From Stenotrophomonas sp. 704A1 (GTDB lineage: Bacteria > Pseudomonadota > Gammaproteobacteria > Xanthomonadales > Xanthomonadaceae), in the NCBI RefSeq assembly GCF_030549525.1, contig NZ_CP130831.1:2629501-2693500 (forward strand): a DNA stretch of 64,000 nt. The letters are read 5' to 3'. The notes beneath the pieces are model-generated. The model did not search any database. It saw only the letters and a program-made list of their open reading frames with translations, and was not told where the DNA came from. Shown in pieces: positions 24,901 through 32,446 of this stretch (positions are counted from its first letter, which is position 1; each line of letters starts with the position of its first letter). The position numbers and the translations under genes are program-made.

Positions 24901-25722
24901 GCCGTTGTAGCGCGCCTCGGTGAAGAAGTGCGCATCGGGGGTGCGCGTCTGCGGCACATTCGAGCCCCAGGCGATGATGTAGCGGCTGTTGTACCAGTCG
25001 GCCGACTCGGGCACGTCGGTCTGCTCGCCCCAGATCTGTGGCGAGGCCGGCGGCAGATCACAGTACCAGTCATAGAAGGACAGGCAGGCGCCGCCCAGCA
25101 GCGACAGGTAGCGCGCACCGGCGGCGTAGGACACCATCGACATCGCCGGGATCGGCGAGAAGCCGACCACGCGGTCCGGGCCGTACTGCTTCACCGTGTA
25201 CAGGTTGGAGGCGGCGATGATCTCGTTGGCCTCTTCCCACTGCAGGCGCACGAAGCCGCCCATGCCGCGGCGGCTCTTGTAGGAACGCGCCTTCTGCTTG
25301 TCCTCGACGATGCTGGCCCAGGCATCGACCGGGCCCATGCTCCTGCGCGCTTCGCGCCACAGGCGCAGCAGCGTGCCGCGGATCAGCGGGTACTTCAGCC
25401 GGTTGGCGCTGTACAGGTACCACGAGTAGCTGGCGCCGCGCGGGCAGCCACGCGGTTCGTGGTTGGGCAGGTCCGGGCGGGTGCGCGGGTAGTCGGTCTG
25501 CTGGGTCTCCCAGGTGACCAGGCCGTTCTTGACGTAGATCTTCCAGCTGCACGAACCGGTGCAGTTCACACCGTGGGTGGAGCGCACGACCTTGTCGTAC
25601 TGCCAGCGCTGCCGGTAACTGTTCTCCCAGTCACGGCCCTCACTCTTGGCGAACCCATGGCCATCGGCAAAGGGCTGGGGGTCACGCTTGAAGAACTGCA
25701 AGCGATCAAGGAAATAACTCAT
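21979..25722 (-). CDS. narG: Respiratory nitrate reductase alpha subunit (molybdenum)
   Basis: 1247 aa catalytic subunit that reduces nitrate to nitrite on the cytoplasmic side, with a bis-MGD molybdenum cofactor and an N-terminal [4Fe-4S] cluster (HGVNCTGSCSW plus the Cys in EPRGCPRGASYSW). NarG signatures include NWEDSQRQR-like NSYRQRWQYDKVVRSTHG and MCGCVGQTGGGWAHYVGQ. The start at 25722 (MSYFLDRLQFFKRDP) has an AAGGGAG ribosome site and is preferred over an in-frame ATG at 25812, which would overlap narK2. The long open frame on the other strand here is a shadow. Confidence 0.97.
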   Translation of the reverse strand: MSYFLDRLQFFKRDPQPFADGHGFAKSEGRDWENSYRQRWQYDKVVRSTHGVNCTGSCSWKIYVKNGLVTWETQQTDYPRTRPDLPNHEPRGCPRGASYSWYLYSANRLKYPLIRGTLLRLWREARRSMGPVDAWASIVEDKQKARSYKSRRGMGGFVRLQWEEANEIIAASNLYTVKQYGPDRVVGFSPIPAMSMVSYAAGARYLSLLGGACLSFYDWYCDLPPASPQIWGEQTDVPESADWYNSRYIIAWGSNVPQTRTPDAHFFTEARYNGTKTVAICPDYSELAKLTDHWLHPKQGTDAALAFAFGHVILREFHVDSPSPYFQDYCRQYSDMPMLVRLERRDDGRLVAGRFLRASELGGLGEANNPDWKTLAYDENSGQIVVPNGSIGFRWGEKGKWNIEEKESNGADTRLRLSLADGHEGIEAVSFPYFGGIESDGWTAAPAEDVLERNIPVRRLALADGGQTLVATVYDLLLAQYGVDRGFGGGNVARSFDDMVPGTPAWQERITGVSRGEVIEIAREFARTADKTRGRSMIIVGAGMNHWFHNDMNYRGLINMLIMCGCVGQTGGGWAHYVGQEKLRPQTGWQPLAFGLDWSRPPRHMNGTSFFYFNTGQWRYEKLQVDELLSPLADARKYSGSLADLNLRAVRMGWLPSAPQLDRNPLQLVREAEAAGVAPADYALGKFKDGSLDFAFADPDAQQNHPRMMFIWRSNLLGSSGKGHEYMLRHLLGTRHGLQGKDLGEMGAVKPQEVTWRDEAPEGKLDLLVTLDFRMCTTALYSDIVLPTATWYEKDDLNTSDMHPFIHPLSKAVDPAWESRSDWEIFKEVARTVSEMAPGVLGVEKDLVLVPTLHDTPNELGMPFGVADWKKGECEAIPGRTMPSMTVVERDYPNLYRKFTSLGPLLDTLGNGGKGMNWDTRHEVDFLGKLNHTVHEEGVSQGRPAISTAIDAAEVILHLAPETNGHVAVKAWESLGSFTGREHTHLAVGKEHEAIRFRDIQAQPRKIISSPIWSGLEDDNVSYNAGYTNVHELIPWRTVTGRQQFYQDHEWMIDFGEAFMSYRPPVNTRTVEPLLNQRPNGNKEIVLNWITPHQKWGIHSTYSDNLIMQTLSRGGPIVWISEDDARSAGIVDNDWIELFNVNGAIAARAVVSQRVMPGMAMMYHAQERIINVPGSEISGTRGGIHNSVTRIVLKPTHMIGGYAQLAYGFNYYGTCGTNRDEFVIVRKMDKIDWLDGESVPAMAKEVV

Positions 25723-25792
25723 CGGGATTCTCCCTTTGCGGACATCTGCATCGTGGCTGTGTGTGTCATCTGGCTGCGGTGCGTTTTCATTG

Positions 25793-27211
25793 TCAGCAGG
25801 GTGTCTCGGCACCGCGCCGGTAGTACCACCACCAGGTCACGGCCAGGCAGGTGACGTAGAAAACGACGAACCCGTACAGCGCCATGTCGGGGCTGCCGGT
25901 CAACGTGATCGAGGAGCCGTAGCTCTTGGGAATGAAGAAGCCGCCGTAGGCACCGATCGCACCGGAGAAGCCGACCACCGCGGCCGATTCGATGCTGGCC
26001 TGGTGCCCGGCGGCGGCCTTGCCCTCGGCGCTGTCGTTGGCCGACCAGCGCTCGTGCAGGGTGCGGAAGATCACCGGGATCATGCGGAAGGTGGTGCCGT
26101 TGCCGATGCCACTGAGCACGAACAGCGCCATGAAGCTGAGCAGGAAGCCGTAGAAGTGGCCGCCCTGGCCATCGCTGGGCAGGAAGTGCAGCACACCGAA
26201 CACCGCGGCGATCATCAGCGCGAACACCCAGAAGGTCAGGCGCGCGCCGCCCCAGCGGTCGGCCATGCTGCCGCCCACCGAGCGCATCAGCGCACCCAGC
26301 AGCGGGCCGATGAAGGCGTAGGCCAGCGGGTTCACGTCCGGGAACTGGCTCTTGACCAGCATCGGGAAGCCGGCCGAGAAGCCGATGTAGGAGCCGAACG
26401 TGCCGATGTACAGCCAGCACATCAGCCAGTTGTGCTTGCGGCGGAAGATCACCGCCTGCTCGGAAAACGAGGACCGCGCACTGGTCAGGTCATTCATGCC
26501 GAACCAGGCGGCGATGGCGCAGATCGCAATCGCCGGCACCCAGATGAAGCCGGCGTTCTGCAGGAACAGCGGCGCGCCGCCGTCCTGCGTCGGCTGCGGC
26601 GCGCCACCCAGCGCACCGAACACGCCCACGGTGATCGCCAGCGGGATCACCGCCTGCGCCACCGACACGCCTACATTGCCCAGGCCGGCATTCAGGCCCA
26701 GCGCCAGGCCCTGCTTCTGCTTGGGGTAGAAGAAGGAGATGTTGGACATCGACGACGAGAAGTTGGCGCCACCGAAGCCACACAGGATCGCGATGGCCAC
26801 GAACACCCAGTAGGGCGTGGCCGGGTTCTGCACCGCAAAGCCCAGCCAGATCGTCGGCGCCAGCAGCGAGGCGGTGGACAACGCCGTCCAGCGGCGGCCG
26901 CCGAAGATCGGGATCACGAACGAGTAGAAGATGCGCAGGGTCGCGCCGGACAGGCTGGGCAGCGCCACCAGCCAGAACAGCTGGTCAGTGCTGAAACTGA
27001 AGCCGATCTTCGGCAGGCTGATCGACACCGCCGAGAACAGTACCCAGACCGAGAAGGCCAGCAGCAGCGAGGGAATGGAGATGACCAGGTTGCGGGTGGC
27101 GACCCGCTTGCCGGTGCGCTCCCAATAGCCGGGGTCTTCCGGCGTCCAGTCGCTGATGACGCGACCGGAACGGGCAGTGCTGCGGACAACAGGATCGCTA
27201 CCAACGGTCAT
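25793..27211 (-). CDS. narK2: Nitrate/nitrite antiporter NarK2-type
   Basis: Major facilitator, 472 aa, 12 helices with a long N-terminal cytoplasmic stretch. Motifs include FGGANFSSSMSNISFFYPKQ, PLLGALMRSVGGSMADRWGG and LSGIGNGTTFRMIPVIFRTL, typical of nitrate/nitrite exchange NarK2. I chose the ATG at 27211, with GGAG six bases ahead, over one at 27223. It is the first gene after the perfect FNR box at 27308-27321 and heads the narK2-GHJI-ppiC-narK1 run. Confidence 0.93.
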   Translation of the reverse strand: MTVGSDPVVRSTARSGRVISDWTPEDPGYWERTGKRVATRNLVISIPSLLLAFSVWVLFSAVSISLPKIGFSFSTDQLFWLVALPSLSGATLRIFYSFVIPIFGGRRWTALSTASLLAPTIWLGFAVQNPATPYWVFVAIAILCGFGGANFSSSMSNISFFYPKQKQGLALGLNAGLGNVGVSVAQAVIPLAITVGVFGALGGAPQPTQDGGAPLFLQNAGFIWVPAIAICAIAAWFGMNDLTSARSSFSEQAVIFRRKHNWLMCWLYIGTFGSYIGFSAGFPMLVKSQFPDVNPLAYAFIGPLLGALMRSVGGSMADRWGGARLTFWVFALMIAAVFGVLHFLPSDGQGGHFYGFLLSFMALFVLSGIGNGTTFRMIPVIFRTLHERWSANDSAEGKAAAGHQASIESAAVVGFSGAIGAYGGFFIPKSYGSSITLTGSPDMALYGFVVFYVTCLAVTWWWYYRRGAETPC

Positions 27212-27307
27212 ACATGGCTCCATGGCTGTGGAATGACGTGGGTACTGCGCTTCAAGTTGTGACCCGTCGTCATGCAGCCATTAGGCCGTGCAGCACGGAC
27301 GACGGGG

Positions 27308-27321
27308 TTGATCTGGATCAA
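27308..27321. promoter_or_regulatory. Perfect FNR box upstream of narK2-narGHJI
   Basis: TTGATCTGGATCAA matches TTGATNNNNATCAA at every defined base. The centre (27314.5) lies about 103 bases before the narK2 ATG on the minus strand; a class II start at about 27273 would leave a leader of roughly 60 bases. It should make the nar operon anaerobically inducible by the nearby FNR. Confidence 0.8.
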
Positions 27322-27346
27322 TCAGGGACCGGTTTCCACCCTGCCC

Positions 27347-27360
27347 CTGACAAATGTCAA
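27347..27360. promoter_or_regulatory. Second Crp/FNR-type palindrome upstream of narK2
   Basis: On the minus strand it reads TTGACATTTGTCAG, a near-perfect inverted repeat of the TTGAC-N4-GTCAA type used by Dnr/Anr/Crp-family regulators. It is centred 39 bases upstream of the perfect FNR box and overlaps the end of the preceding gene. It could be a second FNR site or a site for a different family member. Confidence 0.45.
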
Positions 27361-27722
27361 ACCGGTGACGCGGAAGGGCGGCGGGTCACCCCGCGCTGGC
27401 GCACGCTGTCGCGTACGTCGACATCGAACTGCAGCTGCAGCGTGGTGCCATCGTCCAGGTACAGCGGGAACGCCAGGCCGTCGCGGCACGGCAGGCGCGC
27501 GGCCAGTGCCTCGACCGCGGTCCGTGGCAGCACCAGCCGGCAGTCGGTACCGCCGTCCAGCAGCACCGCCTGCTCGCCGCCATGCAGCGAAACGGCCGTG
27601 CCCCAGCCCCCGCCGCCGCCGAAACGGGTCAGGTTCTCCACGCTGTCGCCGGCCAGCAACCGGGCCAGCTCGGCCTCGTCCAGGCGCAGGCGCATCGCCT
27701 GGTCCTGCAGCTGCACCTTCAT
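27357..27722 (-). CDS. Small unknown protein next to mobA (DUF7009-like)
   Basis: 121 aa, soluble. The N-terminal pattern MRLRLDEAELARLLAGDSVE and the repeated strand pattern around LQFDVDVRDSVR fit a small beta-rich family often found beside molybdopterin genes; I recognise it as DUF7009-like with moderate certainty. The ATG overlaps the mobA stop (ATGA), so it is coupled to cofactor synthesis. No catalytic motif is visible. FNR-type sites for narK2 lie at and beyond its 3' end. Confidence 0.7.
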   Translation of the reverse strand: MKVQLQDQAMRLRLDEAELARLLAGDSVENLTRFGGGGGWGTAVSLHGGEQAVLLDGGTDCRLVLPRTAVEALAARLPCRDGLAFPLYLDDGTTLQLQFDVDVRDSVRQRGVTRRPSASPV

Positions 27723-28285
27723 GAGGCGACATCCTCCCATTGGGCGGGGGTATTGCAGTTCACCATCGCGCTTTCGTCAGCAGGGGCCAGGCGCACCGTG
27801 TGGGCACCCAGACGGTGTTGCAGGGCCTGCAGGGATCGCGGGCCAAGGGGGTCATGGATCATGGATTCGAGGAGATTACGACTTTCATTGTCCACATTAA
27901 ACAGCATCGGAAGCGGATGCCCGTCATAGATCGTGCACTGCCCCTGGTGCGCCTGCTTCAATTGCTGAAGCAGTTGCGGGGTCAGCCGCGGGGTGTCCAC
28001 CGGGACCACCCAGGCCAGGCCGTCGGGCATCTGCAGGCACACGCTGTACAGCCCGCCCAGCGGCCCGCAGCGCGTCACCCGGTCCGGAATGCCGTCGAAT
28101 GCCGGGTAATGGCCACTCACCCAGACCCGCTCCGCCCCGGCCTTCAGCAACAGACCACGCATATGCTCCAGCAGGGTACCGCCGCGCCATGGCAGCAGCG
28201 CCTTGTCGCGGCCCATCCGGCTGGACAGCCCGCCGGCCAGCACGATCCCGTCAGTGGGAAGGATCGTGGTCGTGCGCATGGTCAT
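27719..28285 (-). CDS. mobA: Molybdenum cofactor guanylyltransferase
   Basis: Transfers GMP from GTP to molybdopterin to form the MGD cofactor used by NarG; about 188 aa. The nucleotide-binding signature is GIVLAGGLSSRMGRDKALLP, followed by GPLGGLYSVC and VVPVDTPRLTPQLL (the metal-binding Asp region). Starts at 28285 or 28279 are both possible and lie inside the 3' end of moaE. Length is in the family range. Confidence 0.92.
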   Translation of the reverse strand: MTMRTTTILPTDGIVLAGGLSSRMGRDKALLPWRGGTLLEHMRGLLLKAGAERVWVSGHYPAFDGIPDRVTRCGPLGGLYSVCLQMPDGLAWVVPVDTPRLTPQLLQQLKQAHQGQCTIYDGHPLPMLFNVDNESRNLLESMIHDPLGPRSLQALQHRLGAHTVRLAPADESAMVNCNTPAQWEDVAS

Positions 28286-28751
28286 GTGCGGGCTCGCTGT
28301 CCGCATGGCACAGGCTGCAGCCTTCGCTCCACGCGCTGTCGCCGTCTTCGTAATGCTCCTGCTTCCAGATCGGGCACTGGTGCTTCACCGCCTCGATCAG
28401 CTGCCGGCAGGCACGGAACGCCTCATCGCGGTGCGGGCTGCCGGCGGCCACCACGATGGCCACGTCGCCCACCGCCAGCCGCCCCTTGGCGTGGGCCACA
28501 TACAGCTTCAGCCGCGGCCCGAAGCGGGCCTCGATCTCCGCCGCGAAGCGCTCGATCTCGTTCAGCACCAGCGGCTCGAACAGGTCATAGCTGATGCCGC
28601 GTACCGGCCGCCCGACATTGAGGTCGCGCACCTTGCCGATGAACACGTCGATGCCACCGAAGCCCGGATCGGACACCGCCGCGATGCCCTCGGCCGGATC
28701 GATCGCCGCCTGCGCGCGCTCCACCACTTTCGCCGTGATCTTCCCGCTCAT
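28251..28751 (-). CDS. moaE: Molybdopterin synthase catalytic subunit with His/Cys-rich tail
   Basis: 166 aa. With MoaD it inserts two sulfurs into cyclic pyranopterin. Core motifs are GGIDVFIGKVRDLN, YVAHAKGRLAVGDVAIVVAA and the catalytic lysine segment VKHQCPIWKQEHYEDG. The last 30 residues are unusual: CSLCHADSEPAHDHAHDHD, a CXXC plus alternating-His metal-binding-like tail beyond the normal MoaE end. It starts 3 bases after moaD. Confidence 0.94.
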   Translation of the reverse strand: MSGKITAKVVERAQAAIDPAEGIAAVSDPGFGGIDVFIGKVRDLNVGRPVRGISYDLFEPLVLNEIERFAAEIEARFGPRLKLYVAHAKGRLAVGDVAIVVAAGSPHRDEAFRACRQLIEAVKHQCPIWKQEHYEDGDSAWSEGCSLCHADSEPAHDHAHDHDPSH

Positions 28752-28754
28752 CGC

Positions 28755-29018
28755 TCAGCCCCCACTGACCGGCGGCAGGATCGCCACCCGGCCATCCTCG
28801 GGCAGCGCCTCGTGGTCACGCAGCACGCGTTGCTGGTCGGCGAAGGCCGAATAGTCCAGCAGGCCCGCGCGGAAGCCCGGCCAACGCGCCGGCAGCAGCT
28901 CGCGCAGCGCCTGGCGCAGGTCGGCCACGGTAGCGCCGGCCACGTCCACCGCGATCTCGCGGCTGGCATCCAGATCGGAAAACGCACCGAACAACTGCAG
29001 ATTCACCTGTTTCATCAT
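28755..29018 (-). CDS. moaD: Molybdopterin synthase sulfur carrier subunit
   Basis: 87 aa ubiquitin-like protein ending in VSGG, the Gly-Gly tail that is thiocarboxylated and donates sulfur to MoaE. NLQLFGAFSDLDASREIAVD is the typical first strand and loop. Adjacent to moaE and overlapping the moeA stop. The activating enzyme MoeB is not in this window. Confidence 0.93.
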   Translation of the reverse strand: MMKQVNLQLFGAFSDLDASREIAVDVAGATVADLRQALRELLPARWPGFRAGLLDYSAFADQQRVLRDHEALPEDGRVAILPPVSGG

Positions 29019-30268
29019 GACTCCTGGCTCGCCAGCTGCACCGGATCGTGGTGACCCCAGCCCTGCACGCGCACCGGCGTGCCGGCGCTGGCCAGGTCGC
29101 CCTCGCCCTCCAGCACCACCCAGGCGTTGGCCTGCAGCATGGACATCAAACGGAACGATTCCTGCCCGGACAGCACGCGCGCGCTCAGGCGGCCCTGCCC
29201 ATCCACTTCGACCCGCGCACGGGCGTGGAAGCGCAGGCCCGGCGGCGTGCGCACGTCGGCCTGCAGCGGCAGCTGCAGCACCGGCTCCGGTGCCAGCCCC
29301 AGCAGGCGGCGCAGCACCGGCTCGACGAAGAAGCGCTGGCCCACCGCCGCCGAGACCGGGTTGCCCGGCAGGCCGAAGTACAGCGCGCCGTTGGGCAGCA
29401 CCGCGAACAACAGCGGCTTGCCCGGGCGGATCGCCACCTTGTGGAACACGATGCGCGCGCCACGGCCACGCAGCGCATCGGGAACGAAATCGTAACGGCC
29501 GGCCGACACCGCGCCGGTACTGATCAGCAGCTGCGCGCCCGCAGCCAGCGCCTCGTCCAGCACCGCATTGAACGCGGCCACGTCGTCGCCCACCGTGCCC
29601 TGCCAGACCACCTCGGCACCGGCGGCCTGCAGGCGGCCGACCAGGTACGGCCGGTTGCTGTCACGGATCTGGCCGGATTCCAGCGTCTGCGTGGCGTCCG
29701 TCACCAGCTCCTTGCCGGTGGCGATCACCGCGGCCTTCGGCTGCGCCACCACCGCCACTTCGCCCACGCCGATGGCGTGCAGCAGGGTGCGCGCGTTGAT
29801 GTCCAGCACCTGCCCGGCCTGCAGCACGCGCTCGCCGTCGCTCACGTCCTGGCCGCGCAGGCGCACGTTCTGGCCCGGCTTCACCGTGCCGTTCAGGGCG
29901 ATGCGGGTCGGGCGTCCATCGTCGCTGGCGAGGACCGCCACGTTCTCCACCGGCACCACCGTATCCAGCCCCACCGGCATGCGTGCGCCGGTCATGATTT
30001 CCCAGGCACCCTCGCCGCCTTCGGCGCCGGCATCGCCGGCCGCCTGCCAGCCCTGCACGGCGAATTCGCTACCGGCCTCGAATACCGCGCCGTTGGCGCG
30101 CAGCGCGAAGCCATCCATCGCCGAGTTGTCGAACGGCGGCAACGATTGCCCGCTGTGGATGTCACTGGCCAGGGTACGGCCGGCAGCCGCATGCAACGGC
30201 AGGCGCTCGGCCGGCAGCGGCGCGGCCGCCGCCAGCAGGTGCTGCAGTGCTTCGCTGTAGGCGATCAT
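29015..30268 (-). CDS. moeA: Molybdopterin molybdotransferase
   Basis: 417 aa; inserts molybdate into adenylated molybdopterin. Motifs include LPPFDNSAMDGFALR, EIMTGARMPVGLDTVVPVEN, ISTGAVSAGRYDFVPDALR and LFFGLPGNPVS-like LYFGLPGNPVSAAVGQRF. The start at 30268 overlaps the moaCB stop (ATGA); the open frame upstream has no family resemblance. The ISTGAVSAG segment replaces the more usual TGGVS.G, a tolerated variant. Confidence 0.94.
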   Translation of the reverse strand: MIAYSEALQHLLAAAAPLPAERLPLHAAAGRTLASDIHSGQSLPPFDNSAMDGFALRANGAVFEAGSEFAVQGWQAAGDAGAEGGEGAWEIMTGARMPVGLDTVVPVENVAVLASDDGRPTRIALNGTVKPGQNVRLRGQDVSDGERVLQAGQVLDINARTLLHAIGVGEVAVVAQPKAAVIATGKELVTDATQTLESGQIRDSNRPYLVGRLQAAGAEVVWQGTVGDDVAAFNAVLDEALAAGAQLLISTGAVSAGRYDFVPDALRGRGARIVFHKVAIRPGKPLLFAVLPNGALYFGLPGNPVSAAVGQRFFVEPVLRRLLGLAPEPVLQLPLQADVRTPPGLRFHARARVEVDGQGRLSARVLSGQESFRLMSMLQANAWVVLEGEGDLASAGTPVRVQGWGHHDPVQLASQES

Positions 30269-31275
30269 GCGTGGCCACCGCCATCGACCATCGCCAGGGC
30301 ATGGCCGAGCACCGGCGCCAGGATGTCCAGGCACTGCGCCGCCGCCTTCGGGCTGCCCGGCAATGCAAACACCAGCATGTTGCCCAGCTGCACCACCTCG
30401 GCGCGGCTCAGCCAGGCCATCGGCGTGTGCTGCGCGCTCAGCGCCCGCACCATCTGCGCCAGGCCATGCACCGGCCGCGCGTTCAACGAACGCAGCGCCT
30501 CCGGGGTCAGGTCCCGCGGGCCCAGCCCGGTACCACCGGTGCACAGGCACAGGCGCACACCCTCGGCGGCCAAGGCCTGCAGGCGGCCCGCCAATGGCTC
30601 GATGCCATCAGGCAACACCTCGGCGGCTACTACCTCACCGCCCAGCTTCTTCACACCGCTCACCAGGGTCGGGCCAGACACATCTTCATAGGTGCCTTCG
30701 CTGGCGCGGTCGCTCAGCGTGATCACCGCGCAGGCCGCGCCGTCCAGGCCCTTCGGTGCACGCGGCTTGAAACGCGCGCGCTCGGCATCGTCCATGCCAT
30801 CCGGGTGCAGCCAGACACCGCGCTTGCCGCCCTCCTTGAACAGCAGGCGGATGCCTTCGATGCGCAGGGCCGGTTCCACCGGCTTGCTCAGGTCGTACAG
30901 GGTCAGCAGCGCCGCGTTGACGCCGGCCAGGGCCTCCATCTCCACACCGGTGCGCGCTTCGCTCGCGCACTCGCACCACACGCGGATCGCCTGCCGTTCC
31001 GGCACCGGCGCGCAGAACACCTGCACCAGTTCCAGCGGCAGCGGGTGGCACAGCGGCATCAGCATCGAGGCCATCTTGGCGCCCTGCAGGCCGGCAATTT
31101 CGGCCATCACCAGCGCATCGCCCTTGGGCAGGCGGCGCTCGACGATCAGCGGATAGGCCACCGGACCGGCATGCAGCTCGCCCACCGCCACCGCACGGCG
31201 GCGGGTGATGCGCTTGTCGCGGACATCGGCCATGTGGAAGGCCGCATTCAATTCCCCACTCATCGTGTTGCTCAT
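30265..31275 (-). CDS. moaCB: MoaC-MoaB/MogA fusion (cyclic pyranopterin synthase plus adenylyltransferase-like)
   Basis: 336 aa bifunctional protein. Residues 1 to about 155 are MoaC: KMASMLMPLCHPLPLELVQV and GVEMEALAGVNAALLTLYDL, with KRGVWLHPDG at the domain end. Residues from about 178 are MogA/MoaB: VITLSDRASEGTYEDVSGP and LCTGGTGLGPRDLTPEAL. Fusion joins the second step of cofactor synthesis with adenylylation of molybdopterin. It overlaps moaA and moeA by four bases each. Confidence 0.93.
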   Translation of the reverse strand: MSNTMSGELNAAFHMADVRDKRITRRRAVAVGELHAGPVAYPLIVERRLPKGDALVMAEIAGLQGAKMASMLMPLCHPLPLELVQVFCAPVPERQAIRVWCECASEARTGVEMEALAGVNAALLTLYDLSKPVEPALRIEGIRLLFKEGGKRGVWLHPDGMDDAERARFKPRAPKGLDGAACAVITLSDRASEGTYEDVSGPTLVSGVKKLGGEVVAAEVLPDGIEPLAGRLQALAAEGVRLCLCTGGTGLGPRDLTPEALRSLNARPVHGLAQMVRALSAQHTPMAWLSRAEVVQLGNMLVFALPGSPKAAAQCLDILAPVLGHALAMVDGGGHA

Positions 31276-32252
31276 CCTCCGATGGAGGCCAGGTGCGGGG
31301 TCAGCCCGGTCTGGCCCTGGTGCAGTCCATGCCCGGCCGCTTTCAGGCCAAGCTGTGTGGTGATGCGTGCCAGCAGCGCGTCGTGGTCATCGTCGCGCTG
31401 CAGCAGCGGGCGCAGCGGCACGCCGAACTCGCCGAACAGGCACAGCCGCAGGTCGCCCTTGGCGGTTACCCGCAGGCGGTTGCAGCCCTTGCAGAAGTCA
31501 CGCGAATACGGGGCGATGATGCCGATGCTGCCGCGGTGGTCCGGGTGACCAAAGTCACGTGCCGGGCCGGCATCGGCCGCGCGCGGCCGCTCGTGCCAGC
31601 CGGCCGCCAGCAGCTGCTCGATCAGCACGTCGGCGCGCAGGTGGTGGCGCTGGAAATAGGCTTCGTTGTCGCCGGTGCGCATCAGTTCGATGAAGCGCAC
31701 GCTGAAGGGACGGTCGCGCAGGTAGTCCATCCACTGCGGCAGCTCGTCGTCGTTCAGGCCGCGCAGCAGCACCGCATTGAGCTTGATCGCCGGCAGGCCC
31801 AGCGCCTGTGCCAGGGCCAGCCCCTGCTCGATCTCCGGCAGGCGGTCATGCCCGGTGATGGTCCTGAAGCGCTCGCGCTGCAGGCTGTCCATGCTCACGT
31901 TCAGTGCGGTCAATCCGGCCCGGTGCCAGCCCGGCAGCCGCCGCGGCAGCAGGGTGCCGTTGGTGGTGATGGCGACCTTGCGGATACCCGGTACAGCGGC
32001 CACCGTGGCGATGATCTCGTCCAGGTCTTTGCGCAGGCTGGGCTCGCCGCCGGTCAGGCGGATCTTGCTCATGCCCAGCGCGGCAAACGCGCGTACCAGG
32101 CGCGCGATTTCATCCACCTGCAGGAAGCGCGGGCGGCCATCGGCCTGGTAACCGTCGGGCAGGCAATAGCTGCAACGGAAGTTGCACGCTTCGGTCAACG
32201 ACAGGCGCAGGTACGGGAAGCTGCGTCCAAAACCGTCGGTGAGTTGGCTCAT
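31272..32252 (-). CDS. moaA: GTP 3',8-cyclase (radical SAM)
   Basis: 326 aa; first step of molybdenum cofactor synthesis. The radical-SAM cluster is CNFRCSYC, the second cluster has CKGCNRLRVTAKGDLRLC, and the protein ends in the Gly-Gly tail (SIGG) typical of MoaA. The start at 32252 has AGGTGGA ahead; an ATG at 32276 gives a poorer start. It is the first gene of the cofactor operon, with a degenerate FNR-like site about 114 bases upstream. Confidence 0.95.
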   Translation of the reverse strand: MSQLTDGFGRSFPYLRLSLTEACNFRCSYCLPDGYQADGRPRFLQVDEIARLVRAFAALGMSKIRLTGGEPSLRKDLDEIIATVAAVPGIRKVAITTNGTLLPRRLPGWHRAGLTALNVSMDSLQRERFRTITGHDRLPEIEQGLALAQALGLPAIKLNAVLLRGLNDDELPQWMDYLRDRPFSVRFIELMRTGDNEAYFQRHHLRADVLIEQLLAAGWHERPRAADAGPARDFGHPDHRGSIGIIAPYSRDFCKGCNRLRVTAKGDLRLCLFGEFGVPLRPLLQRDDDHDALLARITTQLGLKAAGHGLHQGQTGLTPHLASIGG

Positions 32253-32359
32253 GGCTGGTCCACCTTGTTGCTCCACCGTCTTGCCTGTACCCGGAACGGC
32301 CCGGAAACCCTCGTCTGCTGGAACGATTGCCAGAGTACGCGGCAGTCAGTTCCATGGGC

Positions 32360-32373
32360 ATGACTTAAATCAA
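32360..32373. promoter_or_regulatory. Degenerate FNR-like site between moaA and the divergent small gene
   Basis: On the minus strand TTGATTTAAGTCAT: a perfect left half, with the right half matching three of five FNR positions. It is centred about 114 bases from the moaA start and 80 bases from the divergent gene at 32447. This is a weak candidate that fits the FNR theme of the cluster. Confidence 0.35.
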
Positions 32374-32446
32374 TCGACTTCGGCCCCGCGCGGCAGGTGT
32401 TGTGGCAGCATGCGGCTTTCCGTGCAGCGGGCGTGTGACAACCCTC

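Noticed and set aside
21964-25854. Very long plus-strand open frame opposite narG
   Set aside because: It lacks any domain pattern, is rich in His, Arg and Gln, and mirrors the codon bias of narG on the other strand; a shadow frame of GC-rich coding DNA.
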